Below, one piece after another: positions 33,932 to 42,626 of a stretch of DNA of 64,000 nt. The translations under genes and the position numbers were made by a program. Under the pieces are notes generated by a model. It worked only from the letters and a program-made list of their open reading frames with translations, had not been told where the DNA came from and searched no databases. Source of the stretch: a virus; the IMG/VR virus record IMGVR_UViG_3300014257_000015, positions 1-64,000 of that record, one strand, 5' to 3'. Position 1 is the stretch's first letter, and each line of letters starts with the position of its first letter.

Positions 33932-34646
33932 AACAGAGGTGGAGGAATTCAAGGCACAGGCCCAGGATGCGTACATCCTCAGATGCAAGGTGTGTGGCGG
34001 GGATGATCCGGCTTGTTCTTGTAATGTGAAATTTCGCATTGCTGTCGCGGCGTATGAGGCCGGGATACCAAGGCTATTTTGGAACAAAACGTCCAAAAAT
34101 GTCCGCCGTAACAAGAGCATCTTCAATGGTGTGGTGGCTCCATATGTTGAGCGTTTGAAGAAAGCGCGTCTTCACGGATATGGGTTGTTGTTCGTTGGGG
34201 ACAATGGAACTGGGAAGACAATGTTTGCGACGTATGTGTTGATGGAGGCGATACGCAAGGGATACACGGCATACTACACAACAATGCCACAATTGGATTG
34301 GGATATCAAGGCCGGATTCAAAGAGCACAAGGCCGAAGATCGGCTAAACTGGCTGTTGTCGTCTGACTTTGTGGCTATTGACGAAATGGGGAAAGAACGA
34401 CACGGGAAGAATCCCAACGACACATACTTGAACACCCAGGTGGAAAGGATTCTGAAGCAGCGATGTGATGACGATATGCCGTTACTGTTGGCCACGAACA
34501 TGAATACCAATGACCTGTTCGAGCACTATGGGCCGACTGTTGAGTCAATGGTGGGAGGAAAATTCCAGGTAGCGGCGTTGACACCGGGTGACTATCGAAA
34601 ACGACTTCAGAAGCAGATGCAAAAAGACATGGGATATGGCGAATGA
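33921..34646 (+). CDS. DnaC/IstB-like helicase loader (AAA+ ATPase)
   Basis: I use the ATG preceded by GAGG that overlaps the previous gene by eleven bases. An N-terminal cysteine cluster (CKVCGGDDPACSC, residues 22-34) may bind zinc. The AAA+ core follows: Walker A GDNGTGKT near residue 93, an AYYTTMPQLDWD segment, Walker B DFVAIDEMGKE near residue 152, and sensor 1 LLLATNMNTNDL. The layout equals DnaC, IstB and phage loaders, which place the replicative helicase on DNA. It overlaps the DnaB-like gene by four bases, supporting that partnership. Confidence 0.85.
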   Translation: MRTETEVEEFKAQAQDAYILRCKVCGGDDPACSCNVKFRIAVAAYEAGIPRLFWNKTSKNVRRNKSIFNGVVAPYVERLKKARLHGYGLLFVGDNGTGKTMFATYVLMEAIRKGYTAYYTTMPQLDWDIKAGFKEHKAEDRLNWLLSSDFVAIDEMGKERHGKNPNDTYLNTQVERILKQRCDDDMPLLLATNMNTNDLFEHYGPTVESMVGGKFQVAALTPGDYRKRLQKQMQKDMGYGE

Positions 34647-36028
34647 CAGTGAAGTTTGACAAGGATTTTGAAGAAGACGTGTTGGCCTGTGCGTTGCTTG
34701 ACACGGCGTATTTGAAATCAGCGTCGAGACTTTTGGAAGCTCACCACTTCCACTCAAAGCAGCACGGGTGGATTTGGTCAACGATGAAGAAAATATGGGA
34801 GGTGCACAAGGAACGCGCCACCGGGAAGTTGATTGTTGCGCACGCCCGTAGGGATTGGCCGGATGATGAAGAGCGCGAGACGGTGATCGAGCTGGCTCGC
34901 AAGGTGATCAAACTTCGTCCAGCCGCTGGCAAAGCGACGTTGGAAGAATTGGCGAAGTTTGTGAAATTCGCCTCTGCGCAAATGGCACTAGAGGCGAGCG
35001 CGAAGGCTTTGGAAAAGGGCGACGTTGATGATGCGTACAATGAGTTGCGTCGCTGCGTTCGCAAGAACATTGACCCGAAGGCGTACAGCCACATACCATG
35101 GTACGAGGGGTTGGCTGAACGAATGGCTGACCGCAAGTATCGCAAGGAACACCCAGAGGAATTCCCGCGCGTCCCTACTGGATTTGATAGATTGGATAGG
35201 ATATTGAGTGGCGGGTTGGAAATAGCTGAGATGGGTATGGTGCTCGGAACGACAGGAAAGGGGAAGTCAATCTGTCTCACCAACATGTGTTATTCTGGTG
35301 TTGTGAAAGGAATTCCATCGGCGTATTTTTCAATGGAAATGCCTGCGTCGCAAATTGGAATGAGACACGACGCACGCTGGCTGAAAATACCGTATCGCAA
35401 GCTGAAAGAATTCGATTTCACGAAGGTTGAGATTGATGAGATATCACGAAAGCGTCGCAGATTCAGAAAAAAATTCGAGAACATGCTTCACATCATCGCC
35501 ACCCCGCTGAGACAATGCACCCTCGATACCATCCGATTTGCCCTCGATGATCTGTATTCTGACTACAAGTTTCGCCCCAGGGCTGTTTACCTGGATTCAG
35601 CAGACCACATGAGCCCGATCACAATGGGTGCTCGCGAGGAATATCGCTTGCGCCAAGCCGCCGTGTACTGGGAAGTTGCTGACTGGTGCGGCGAAGAGGG
35701 GATTGCTGTGTGGACATCGACGCACGCCGGGCGTGATTGGGCTGATAAGATCGCTGAAGTTGAATCAGCGGGCGAAAGCTATGACAAGGCGCGAATTGTT
35801 GATGTGGCGTTTTCATTGAATCGACCAAAAAAGAAAACACGCTCGTCTGTTGTGACGGATGATGACGATGATGGCGAGGAAGTAAAATCACGCTGCAAGG
35901 GCGATTACATGGAGTTGCGATTGGGAAAGTATCGCGATGGAAAGAGCTTGATCACCATTCCAATCGATGCTGACTTTGCGATGATGCACATGTCTGAGAT
36001 CGAGGAAGATGAAGAGGAAGAAGCATAA
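34643..36028 (+). CDS. dnaB: replicative DNA helicase, DnaB-like
   Basis: The 461-residue protein has an N-terminal helical domain resembling the DnaB primase-interaction domain. The RecA-type core includes PTGFDRLDRILSGGLEI near residue 174, Walker A GTTGKGKS near residue 201, a SMEMP motif (YFSMEMPASQI, equivalent to the SLEM box) and a Walker B strand VYLDSADHM with the following AREEYRLRQ. The C-terminus is acidic (EIEEDEEEEA), which is unusual. DnaB helicases unwind DNA ahead of the fork as hexamers. Flanking loader and primase genes support the role. Confidence 0.85.
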   Translation: MTVKFDKDFEEDVLACALLDTAYLKSASRLLEAHHFHSKQHGWIWSTMKKIWEVHKERATGKLIVAHARRDWPDDEERETVIELARKVIKLRPAAGKATLEELAKFVKFASAQMALEASAKALEKGDVDDAYNELRRCVRKNIDPKAYSHIPWYEGLAERMADRKYRKEHPEEFPRVPTGFDRLDRILSGGLEIAEMGMVLGTTGKGKSICLTNMCYSGVVKGIPSAYFSMEMPASQIGMRHDARWLKIPYRKLKEFDFTKVEIDEISRKRRRFRKKFENMLHIIATPLRQCTLDTIRFALDDLYSDYKFRPRAVYLDSADHMSPITMGAREEYRLRQAAVYWEVADWCGEEGIAVWTSTHAGRDWADKIAEVESAGESYDKARIVDVAFSLNRPKKKTRSSVVTDDDDDGEEVKSRCKGDYMELRLGKYRDGKSLITIPIDADFAMMHMSEIEEDEEEEA

Positions 36029-36558
36029 TGAGCACGAAGATTTACTATGCTTGTAGGGTGCGAATTCCACAGTTGAATCGGTTGATTGATTTCATGCGTG
36101 ATCAAATGTTTCGCCTTGCGGCTGATATGTTCTCTCGCAGTTATGGCCTGGAACTTGGTGAAGATCAGAAGACAGCGTTCAATCGTGCATTTGATCAACT
36201 TGCAAGCACCCCAGAAGAGTTTCGGAATATTGATCTGGAGTGCGGGTTGAACGTCTGGATTCATGGGCATTACTCGTACATCATTCCAATAGCAACAAAA
36301 GCAATTCTTCGTGAAATTCATTGGCCTGAATTTGCAGAAGATTACAGTTATTGGAACAACACAGAAGAACCGGATGGTGTGACGCGCTCCCAATGGGCAA
36401 ATCGTGGAAAGACTTGGGGGAGAATAAATTGCGGAGAAGGTATTTCAGATCACAACGCGCGCCGAATGTACCACGCTGTTGTTGAGTTTCAGGGGAATGA
36501 TTGGGGCGTAAGGCGTGAGTTGGCTATGAGAATGAACATTGTTGGATATGGGGAATGA
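36028..36558 (+). CDS. hypothetical protein (176 aa) in the replication module
   Basis: The ATG overlaps the helicase stop (TAATG). The protein is soluble and mixed alpha/beta, with many tryptophans and tyrosines (HWPEFAEDYSYWNN). It has a helical start (RLIDFMRDQMFRLAADMF) and a C-terminal AMRMNIVGYGE. I recognise no family and see no catalytic motif. Coupling to dnaB suggests a role tied to replication or early infection, without direct evidence. Confidence 0.6.
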   Translation: MSTKIYYACRVRIPQLNRLIDFMRDQMFRLAADMFSRSYGLELGEDQKTAFNRAFDQLASTPEEFRNIDLECGLNVWIHGHYSYIIPIATKAILREIHWPEFAEDYSYWNNTEEPDGVTRSQWANRGKTWGRINCGEGISDHNARRMYHAVVEFQGNDWGVRRELAMRMNIVGYGE

Positions 36559-36562
36559 TTTG

Positions 36563-37036
36563 ATGCCGCGTGTCGTGAGTTTCCCTCTGTTGGATGTGTA
36601 TTCAAAGTTGGCACGTGGTTTGATCACTGTGGAAGAGTTTGCGAATGAAACACGAGGCGACGGGTTAAAGCCTGTGGTGAAAGAAGTTGGAGTTTTGGAA
36701 ATGAGCAAAAGAGAAGACACCAGACAAATTGACATTGACGGAATCGTTGTGGAGAGGATCATTGATGTAATAGCCAGGGCGATTTCCACAGATAGAAAGG
36801 CTGTTGAAATACTTTTGTCTGTTCGGGTGCCTTGCTCCGAAGATTTGACGCAAGATCCATCCATTCAGACAGAGCGCGATGCGGACGGCGATCCAATTTT
36901 GACTGTAAAAGGGTTGCTGGCCGGGATAGCCGGTTGCCACGAAGGCGGGGAACCGAAGTTGTCTTTTGTGTACAGGACTGAAGACGAAAAACACAGACCA
37001 TCATTTCTACTCGGGGTGGAGTCGGTGCGACAGTGA
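36563..37036 (+). CDS. hypothetical protein (about 157 aa)
   Basis: I chose the ATG with GGGGAA about eight bases upstream; two earlier in-frame starts lie inside the previous gene. The protein has a helical N-terminus (FPLLDVYSKLARGLITVEEF), a charged centre and a strand-rich end (LSFVYRTEDEKHRPSFLLGV). No motif is recognised. The stop overlaps the GTG start of the methyltransferase gene, suggesting co-translation. Confidence 0.55.
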   Translation: MPRVVSFPLLDVYSKLARGLITVEEFANETRGDGLKPVVKEVGVLEMSKREDTRQIDIDGIVVERIIDVIARAISTDRKAVEILLSVRVPCSEDLTQDPSIQTERDADGDPILTVKGLLAGIAGCHEGGEPKLSFVYRTEDEKHRPSFLLGVESVRQ

Positions 37037-37716
37037 GCAAAGTCAGATTGATTTTGGATGACGCCATCGCGGGCATCCAGCGGCTCGAAGATTCTAGTGT
37101 GGATTTGGTGCTGACAGATCCGCCGTATGAGTCGTTGGAAAAGTGGAGGGCGACGGGAACCACAACACGATTGCGCCATAGCAAGATGAGCTCGAATGAT
37201 TGGTTTGAAATCTTTCCGAACGAAAGATTCAATGGGCTGTTCGCCGAATGTTTTCGTGTGATGAAAACGGGTTCGCATTTATACATGTTCTGTGACGATG
37301 AAACCAGCGATATTGCGAAGGCAGAGATGGTGTCTGCTGGTTTTTGTGTTTGGAAACGGCTGGTGTGGGATAAGAGGGTGATTAGCACGGGCTATCACTA
37401 CCGAAACCAGCATGAGTTCATTTTGTTCGCAGAAAAGGGACACCGCAATCTGAATGACCGATCGATCCCGTCGATTTTGCGGTGCAAACGCATCGCGAAA
37501 GGGTACCCGGCTGAAAAGCCGGTTGAGCTTCAAAACATCCTCGTGTCACAGTCCGCTTCCGAGGGCGATGTGTTGCTGGATCCGTTTTGTGGTTCTGCGT
37601 CCAGCGGCGAAGCGGCGTTGAATTTTGGGCTAGACTATATTGGCGTGGATATCAGCGAGAAGGCATTGAAGATCGCTGTGAAGAGGCTAAAAGGCAAGGG
37701 CGCACGTGTCATTTAA
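37033..37716 (+). CDS. DNA methyltransferase, beta-class N6-adenine/N4-cytosine type
   Basis: Motif IV (TDPPY) lies near residue 28, ahead of the AdoMet-binding motif I (DPFCGSASSGEAA) near residue 182. A VELQNILV helix precedes it and DYIGVDISEKAL follows as motif II. Motif IV before motif I is the beta-class order. At 227 residues it is short, with little room for a target recognition domain beyond residues 40-150. Such orphan phage enzymes methylate phage DNA to evade host restriction. It overlaps both neighbours, so it is expressed with the primase. Confidence 0.85.
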   Translation: MSKVRLILDDAIAGIQRLEDSSVDLVLTDPPYESLEKWRATGTTTRLRHSKMSSNDWFEIFPNERFNGLFAECFRVMKTGSHLYMFCDDETSDIAKAEMVSAGFCVWKRLVWDKRVISTGYHYRNQHEFILFAEKGHRNLNDRSIPSILRCKRIAKGYPAEKPVELQNILVSQSASEGDVLLDPFCGSASSGEAALNFGLDYIGVDISEKALKIAVKRLKGKGARVI

Positions 37717-38725
37717 TGTGGCAGATTATGCTTCGTCGAAGCTTGAAGGCGTTCGGATAGGCGCAGGTGGCGAAATCAACGCTACGTGCCCGTTCTGTGG
37801 CAAGTCAGGTGGTTTTTACATCAACCCGAAGACTGGCGCGTACATCTGTCACAAGCTTCACTGTGATCAACGCGGTCGCACCATCGTCGGCCTCATCGCA
37901 CACGTTGAAGGGATTTCCAGGGCTGAGGCATACGGGTGGCTTTTCAAGGAGTCGGTGCGATGGTCAAGGCGTGAAGAGACGCCCGAGACGTTGCTAGACA
38001 AGATACGAGAATTGCGAGACATCGAAGGCGACGAAGAAGATGAGTTGGTGGAAGCGCCTTTGCCCGTCGGATTCAAGAGCGTATGGGATGCAAAAAAAGG
38101 ATGTTGGCGATACCCGAGTTATTTGAAGCAGCGTGGAATCAAAAAGAAAACGGCGAAAGAGTGGGGGATTGGATACTGTGACAAGGGCCGTTTCGGCGGT
38201 CGAATCATCATACCAATCGATTGTCCCAATGGACACAGCTTTACCGCAAGGGACGCGACAGGAGAACAACAACCCAAATACCTCAATCCAACTGGTGTTG
38301 ATCACGGGCGCCTTCTCCTCGGTTGGAATCAATGCGAATTGGATGGGGATGTGGTGTTGGTAGAGGGGCCGTTGGATGTGATCACGATGTGGCAGCACGG
38401 TATTTCTAGCATGGCATTGCTCGGGAAAGTGTTGCACCCAGCGCAACTCGCCATGTTGTTCAAAAAGCCTCTTGATTCTGCGATAACTGTCCTGTTAGAC
38501 CCAGATCAGCCAGCTGCCCCCTATGACGTGGCGAAACAATTGACATGTCGATTCGATCACGTGTATGTCGCTCGATTACCTGACGGGGTTGACCCTGGCG
38601 AATCGACGTTGGAGCAGGCGAAAAAAGCTGTGTCAAATGCAAAGAAATACAAGGGTGAGCGGAATCCAGCATTGATGGCTAGATTGGAATCGGTGCAGAA
38701 AAAATTGGAAAACATGTATGGGTGA
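37706..38725 (+). CDS. DNA primase with zinc ribbon and Toprim domain
   Basis: The GTG start overlaps the methyltransferase gene by eleven bases. An N-terminal zinc-binding domain (CPFCGKSGGFY and CHKLHC, residues 28-53) is of the DnaG/T7 gp4 CHC2 type. The Toprim core shows VEGPLDVITMWQHG near residue 218 and the LLDPDQPA acidic pair near residue 262. The protein is 339 residues with no helicase domain, so it is a stand-alone primase partnering the DnaB-like helicase. It makes RNA primers at the fork. The acidic linker around residue 110 is probably disordered. Confidence 0.85.
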   Translation: MSFNVADYASSKLEGVRIGAGGEINATCPFCGKSGGFYINPKTGAYICHKLHCDQRGRTIVGLIAHVEGISRAEAYGWLFKESVRWSRREETPETLLDKIRELRDIEGDEEDELVEAPLPVGFKSVWDAKKGCWRYPSYLKQRGIKKKTAKEWGIGYCDKGRFGGRIIIPIDCPNGHSFTARDATGEQQPKYLNPTGVDHGRLLLGWNQCELDGDVVLVEGPLDVITMWQHGISSMALLGKVLHPAQLAMLFKKPLDSAITVLLDPDQPAAPYDVAKQLTCRFDHVYVARLPDGVDPGESTLEQAKKAVSNAKKYKGERNPALMARLESVQKKLENMYG

Positions 38726-38831
38726 AAGGTACTTTCAATCCAAAAAAAAGTACCTCTGTACGTCGATTTTGGTCGACTTCCAATTCAATTGGAGCTAGAA
38801 TCATAATATAACGAAACGAAAGGAACCGGCC
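38726..38831 (+). promoter_or_regulatory. regulatory node: three inverted repeats and possible promoter
   Basis: This gap holds a 9-bp perfect inverted repeat (AGGTACTTT 38727-38735, AAAGTACCT 38747-38755) with an 11-base loop, then GTCGA-N6-TCGAC (38762-38777), then the near-perfect palindrome TCCAATT-C-AATTGGA (38779-38793). A -10-like TATAAC or CATAAT follows at 38802-38812, and the last palindrome would overlap its -35 region. The CCAAT/ATTGG core is the same as in the 32.1 kb cluster, so the same protein may bind both. The first hairpin could terminate the replication operon. Confidence 0.45.
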
Positions 38832-39236
38832 ATGAAGATCACGATCAAAGACGATTTCGCAGGGAACATCGAAGTCGACACGTACAGAAGAGACAAAGTG
38901 GTATACAAAAAGGGCGCAATGATTTGTTTCGTAGCGCCTTGGTCTAATTCGGGGTGCCCGCTTACCCTTTCGATTTCCATATGTCCAGATGGCTCTATTT
39001 TGCATCGAGGTTGGAGTTGGACTGGCGATCGTGCTTGCAATTATCTCCATACGACAGCCAAGGCAGAAGACGTTGAGGTCACTTCGGAGATGGAAGAAAC
39101 TTTGGCAGGGCTTTGGAGCGGTCGCATCAAGGTGGACGGAATCAAGATCGCCGTGGGAGCAACGCCACAACGCATTTGTCCAATCAATCTCGATGATGAA
39201 GAGAAACGAGCAGGCAAAAAATTATTTGTGGCTTAA
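38832..39236 (+). CDS. hypothetical protein (134 aa), first gene of a new transcription unit
   Basis: The start follows AAAGGAACCGGCC. The protein begins KITIKDDFAGNIEVDTYRR, is strand-rich for 70 residues with a cluster of cysteines, and ends with basic residues. No family is recognised. The upstream inverted repeats and promoter-like sequence suggest it opens an operon that continues to the CobS-like ATPase. Confidence 0.6.
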   Translation: MKITIKDDFAGNIEVDTYRRDKVVYKKGAMICFVAPWSNSGCPLTLSISICPDGSILHRGWSWTGDRACNYLHTTAKAEDVEVTSEMEETLAGLWSGRIKVDGIKIAVGATPQRICPINLDDEEKRAGKKLFVA

Positions 39237-39259
39237 CAAATCAGCCAGGAGAATCGGCC

Positions 39260-39595
39260 ATGTCGCAGAAAATCCAAATCAACGAAAAAGTCAGTCTGGT
39301 CATGAACCAATGGACGAAGCATAGCCGAAGCATCATAGTTGTGAGCCTACAAGACGGCTATTGGATTGAAATCAACGTTTCACAACACACTCGTTGGAAA
39401 GACAGCGCTCCAGAAGAAGTGAAGATCAATTGGCCAGCTATTGGCGGAACGACTGTTAAAAATACACAGGAGTTCATGTCATTGTTGTCGATAGCAGCAT
39501 TCGTGGCCACCAAAATTGAATCTATCAGCGAATGGAAAGAAGTTGAAAACATCGAAGAGATCTTTGGTACAAAGATTGGCGGCGAGGTGAAATGA
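39260..39595 (+). CDS. hypothetical protein (111 aa)
   Basis: The start follows AGGAGAATCGGCC. The protein is an alpha/beta polypeptide with SIIVVSLQDGYWIEINV strands and a helix around MSLLSIAAFVATKI. It has no recognised motif. It overlaps the CobS-like gene by four bases and is therefore probably co-translated with it. Confidence 0.6.
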   Translation: MSQKIQINEKVSLVMNQWTKHSRSIIVVSLQDGYWIEINVSQHTRWKDSAPEEVKINWPAIGGTTVKNTQEFMSLLSIAAFVATKIESISEWKEVENIEEIFGTKIGGEVK

Positions 39596-40755
39596 TGGGA
39601 AGTGTACGAAGTAGACTTGATTCGAAGGGGCGTGAGAAAGTCCAATGCATGGTCTGCAATGAATGGCACCATCGTTTGGATGTGCACCTTAGCAAGAAAC
39701 ATGGCATGAATGCGAAAGAGTACACAGTCAAGTATCGAGGCGCCCCGACAATCTCTGAAGCAGCGAAGGAAACAGCCCGTGCAGCGCAGATCAAGGCTGG
39801 TGAAGAGCGAAAAATCATTGCATCTGCTGACATGGGAACCGGGGAAGACCTGACATCATTCAGGATTGGTGTGGTGGTGTTGAATCGTCGAACAGCGCTT
39901 TCAGAGCAAGACAAAGCTCGAATCCCAAAACACGATGAGCGTTGGATACCTGGGAAGCGTGAGAAGGAACAAATGGAGTGCATTGCACTCGGCATTAGCA
40001 ATCGCGAAAACATCTTTATCTTCGGTCCGACGGGATGTGGAAAAACCACCATCATCGAAGAAATGGCTGCATTACTTGACCAACCATGTATTCGTGTACA
40101 GGCAAATCGCAAGTTGACCATCGAGGATTTCGTTGGCCAGCAATCACTTTCGGTCGTGGACAACCAACACGTCACAGAATGGCAAGACGGCGTTCTGACG
40201 CAAGCCATGAGAAACGGGTGGTGGATCGTGCTGGATGAAATCACCGGGGCCGAGGCAGGGATTTTGCTGCGACTTCAGGCTGTGCTTGAAGGGAAGCCAT
40301 TGGTGCTCACCGAGAACGGCGGCGAGATTGTAGAACCACACCAGCACTTCCGAATCATCGCTAGTGACAACACAAATGGCCGGGGGGATAACAGCGGGTT
40401 GTACGTTGGGACAAACTTGATGAATGAAGCAACGCTAGACAGATTTGGTGTTGTGATCAAGGCCGAATATCCTGACGCCGCGACAGAGAACAACATTTTG
40501 ACATCGAAGGGCGGCGTGCCAAAGGACACTGCGCGGAAGATGGTTGAGGTGGCGGTGCGGGTGCGCGAGGCGATGTCCAACGAGACGTGCTATTGCACAT
40601 TCAGCACTCGTCGATTGATTTCTTGGGCTGCGAAAGCGCAGCAACTGGGAAACGTACGTATGGCTGCGAAGATCTCAATAACAAACAAATTATCCCCCGA
40701 AGACGCCAAGTTTGTCGACGGTTTGATACAAAGATACTTCGGAGGAGACATCTGA
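39592..40755 (+). CDS. cobS: AAA+ ATPase, CobS/MoxR-like, with N-terminal C2H2 zinc finger
   Basis: Residues 19-37 form a finger with C19, C22, H32 and H37 (CMVCNEWHHRLDVHLSKKHG), followed by YTVKYRGAP, as in Ros/MucR-type fingers found on phage CobS homologues. The AAA+ core has Walker A FGPTGCGKTT near residue 145, Walker B WWIVLDEITGAE near residue 216, and a sensor segment RIIASDNTNGRGDN. CobS-type ATPases work with VWA partners (CobT) to insert metals or remodel substrates. The next gene is such a partner. In phages the substrate is unknown, because no corrin pathway accompanies them. Confidence 0.85.
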   Translation: MMGSVRSRLDSKGREKVQCMVCNEWHHRLDVHLSKKHGMNAKEYTVKYRGAPTISEAAKETARAAQIKAGEERKIIASADMGTGEDLTSFRIGVVVLNRRTALSEQDKARIPKHDERWIPGKREKEQMECIALGISNRENIFIFGPTGCGKTTIIEEMAALLDQPCIRVQANRKLTIEDFVGQQSLSVVDNQHVTEWQDGVLTQAMRNGWWIVLDEITGAEAGILLRLQAVLEGKPLVLTENGGEIVEPHQHFRIIASDNTNGRGDNSGLYVGTNLMNEATLDRFGVVIKAEYPDAATENNILTSKGGVPKDTARKMVEVAVRVREAMSNETCYCTFSTRRLISWAAKAQQLGNVRMAAKISITNKLSPEDAKFVDGLIQRYFGGDI

Positions 40756-40844
40756 TAAACCAATAGGTTTTGCCTTTGTGGCAACTTTTCTATTGACTTA
40801 TGCGGTGTCGCTCGGTTAGAGTCGCCGCATGATGAGGACCGGCC
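40756..40844 (+). promoter_or_regulatory. terminator-like hairpin followed by sigma70-type promoter with palindrome
   Basis: TTGCC-TTTGT-GGCAA (40770-40784) followed by CTTTTCT is a weak terminator-like hairpin. Directly after it, TTGACT (40793-40798) with an 18-base spacer and TAGAGT (40817-40822) forms a plausible sigma70-type promoter. An inverted repeat ATGCGG/CCGCAT (40800-40805 and 40825-40830) brackets the -10 region and could be an operator. The gap separates the CobS-like and CobT-like genes, so the VWA gene may have its own promoter. Confidence 0.5.
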
Positions 40845-42626
40845 ATGATCAGAAAAACAGGACACTTTGAAGCCATCGCCCGCGCCATGGCGAGGAATCA
40901 CCAGATCAAGGTGATCCCCTCTGGCGCCGAGTGTTTGACTGATGGCGAAAACATTCTGATCCCATTCAATTCAGATCACTTTGACGAGGCGAGTGCGAAT
41001 GTGTTACACGGCCTATTGGACCATGAAGTGGGCCATGTGAAAGAAGAACGTCGACACAAAGATGCTGGTCGCAAATCCCCGTTAGAAATATTGAAATCAG
41101 CGAAAAGCGACAAAGAACGATTGGTGTTTAATGCTTTCGAGGACATCAGGATTGAGCGTTCTGAATCACAGCAGTTCATTGGGGTGGCTGAGAATCTCGC
41201 TGCTGCAAGTCGGCACGAAATACAGCGATTCAAAGATAAATATGCCGCCGAAGGCGGATTGGTAAATGCGAATTTTTGGCACACGTTCGTCTGCGCCATT
41301 ATAGCAACAGCGCAAGGCGATGATGTTTCGTGGATCCCGAGCGAATACAACAAATACCTAGCTGTTGTGTCGGATGAAATTGCCGCATCGAATTCAACAT
41401 CATGGGGGCAAGAAACACACCAATTAGCGGTCAGCGTGGTGAAGAAGATCGAAAAATTCGCTGAAGAGCAGAAACAAAAACTCGAAGCAGAAGAAAAAGA
41501 AGACTCTGAAGATCTTTCAGCCTCGAAGCCGAGCGAAGGTGGCGATGAACAAGGGAAATCAAAGGCTGGCGGGTTGGAATCGGAAACACAGAAACAAGAC
41601 GACGGCGAGTTGATAAAAATCGAAGTTGCAGAAGGGGCATTAGGCGAATCGGATACAGCAGACATCAAAGATGAAACAAAAGAGCGAATCAAGGAGATGG
41701 TGCGAAGGGACATCGATCTCAACAACCGTTACATCCCGCACCCTGCAGCCGTAGCGAGAGACAAAGTCATCAAACCATTAGGTGACATAGTTGATTACAA
41801 CCGCTGTCGCGATATCGTTTCTGATCAGATAACAGGCCTTCGCGGAAAACTTCTTTCGCTCATTCGTTCCAGGCAACCATCGGTTGAATTGTCGGGGCGT
41901 CGTCACGGTAAATTGGACACTAGACGTCTGGGAACAATTGCTTCAGGAAACACCAATGTGTTCAAGGTTGAAATTGAAGGTGAGAAGCTGGACACAGCAA
42001 TCACTGTGCTGATTGACATGTCTGGTTCAATGGGCAGCGGGCATTGCCCAGGACACCCAGCACACCAAGCCAAATTGATGGCCATTGCGTTGGCAGAAAC
42101 CTTTGAAGCGCTCCAAATACCTTTTGAAGTGATTGGATTTGAAACTGATACACCAGAACGATGCGTTGGAAAAGAGGAAATAAGTGATGTGTATTCTCGG
42201 TATTCTCCGATGTTATACCATGAGTTCAAATCGTTCGATCAAAAGCACAGAACAGTAAAGCAACGGATGTCTGACATTGCCGGCTCTTTAGACAATGACG
42301 ACGGCGAGGCGCTTCTGTACGCTGCGAAGCGATTGATCCAACGTGAAGAATCGCGCAAAATCATGTTCGTTCTTTCAGACGGTTGCCCGGCCACCAGAGA
42401 TGCATCGCACGAAAGGCTAAATGGACACTTAGTCGAGGCCATCCAGCAGGCAGCATCATGGGGGATTGAGATGTTTGGAATAGGTGCATGCTCTGATCAC
42501 GTCGAACAGTTCTATACCAAGAAGTTCAACAGCAGTTGTATCGTAGTCAAGGACATCAAAACATTGGCAGTCGATGTGTACAAACTGATGCGCGATCGAC
42601 TCCTGTCGACGAATAGGAGTGTGTGA
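40845..42626 (+). CDS. cobT: CobT-like protein with HExxH motif and VWA (MIDAS) domain
   Basis: Residues 60-64 are HEVGH, a zinc-binding motif within the conserved CobT N-terminal region (VLHGLLDHEVGHVKEERR). A long acidic, low-complexity linker (about residues 205-260, EEKEDSEDLSASKPSEGGDE) follows. The C-terminal VWA domain has the MIDAS motif DMSGSMG near residue 391, a T/S site (FETDTPERC) and FVLSDGCPA. This matches the large chelatase subunit that couples to CobS-type ATPases. Phage homologues are known, but their substrate is not established. It may act as a metal-dependent remodelling or protease-like complex with the preceding ATPase. Confidence 0.85.
   Translation: MIRKTGHFEAIARAMARNHQIKVIPSGAECLTDGENILIPFNSDHFDEASANVLHGLLDHEVGHVKEERRHKDAGRKSPLEILKSAKSDKERLVFNAFEDIRIERSESQQFIGVAENLAAASRHEIQRFKDKYAAEGGLVNANFWHTFVCAIIATAQGDDVSWIPSEYNKYLAVVSDEIAASNSTSWGQETHQLAVSVVKKIEKFAEEQKQKLEAEEKEDSEDLSASKPSEGGDEQGKSKAGGLESETQKQDDGELIKIEVAEGALGESDTADIKDETKERIKEMVRRDIDLNNRYIPHPAAVARDKVIKPLGDIVDYNRCRDIVSDQITGLRGKLLSLIRSRQPSVELSGRRHGKLDTRRLGTIASGNTNVFKVEIEGEKLDTAITVLIDMSGSMGSGHCPGHPAHQAKLMAIALAETFEALQIPFEVIGFETDTPERCVGKEEISDVYSRYSPMLYHEFKSFDQKHRTVKQRMSDIAGSLDNDDGEALLYAAKRLIQREESRKIMFVLSDGCPATRDASHERLNGHLVEAIQQAASWGIEMFGIGACSDHVEQFYTKKFNSSCIVVKDIKTLAVDVYKLMRDRLLSTNRSV

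Noticed and set aside
40845-42626. True cobalamin chelatase function for the CobS/CobT-like pair
   Set aside because: There are no corrin biosynthesis genes, and phage homologues of this kind occur without them. Only the family, not the reaction, is supported.
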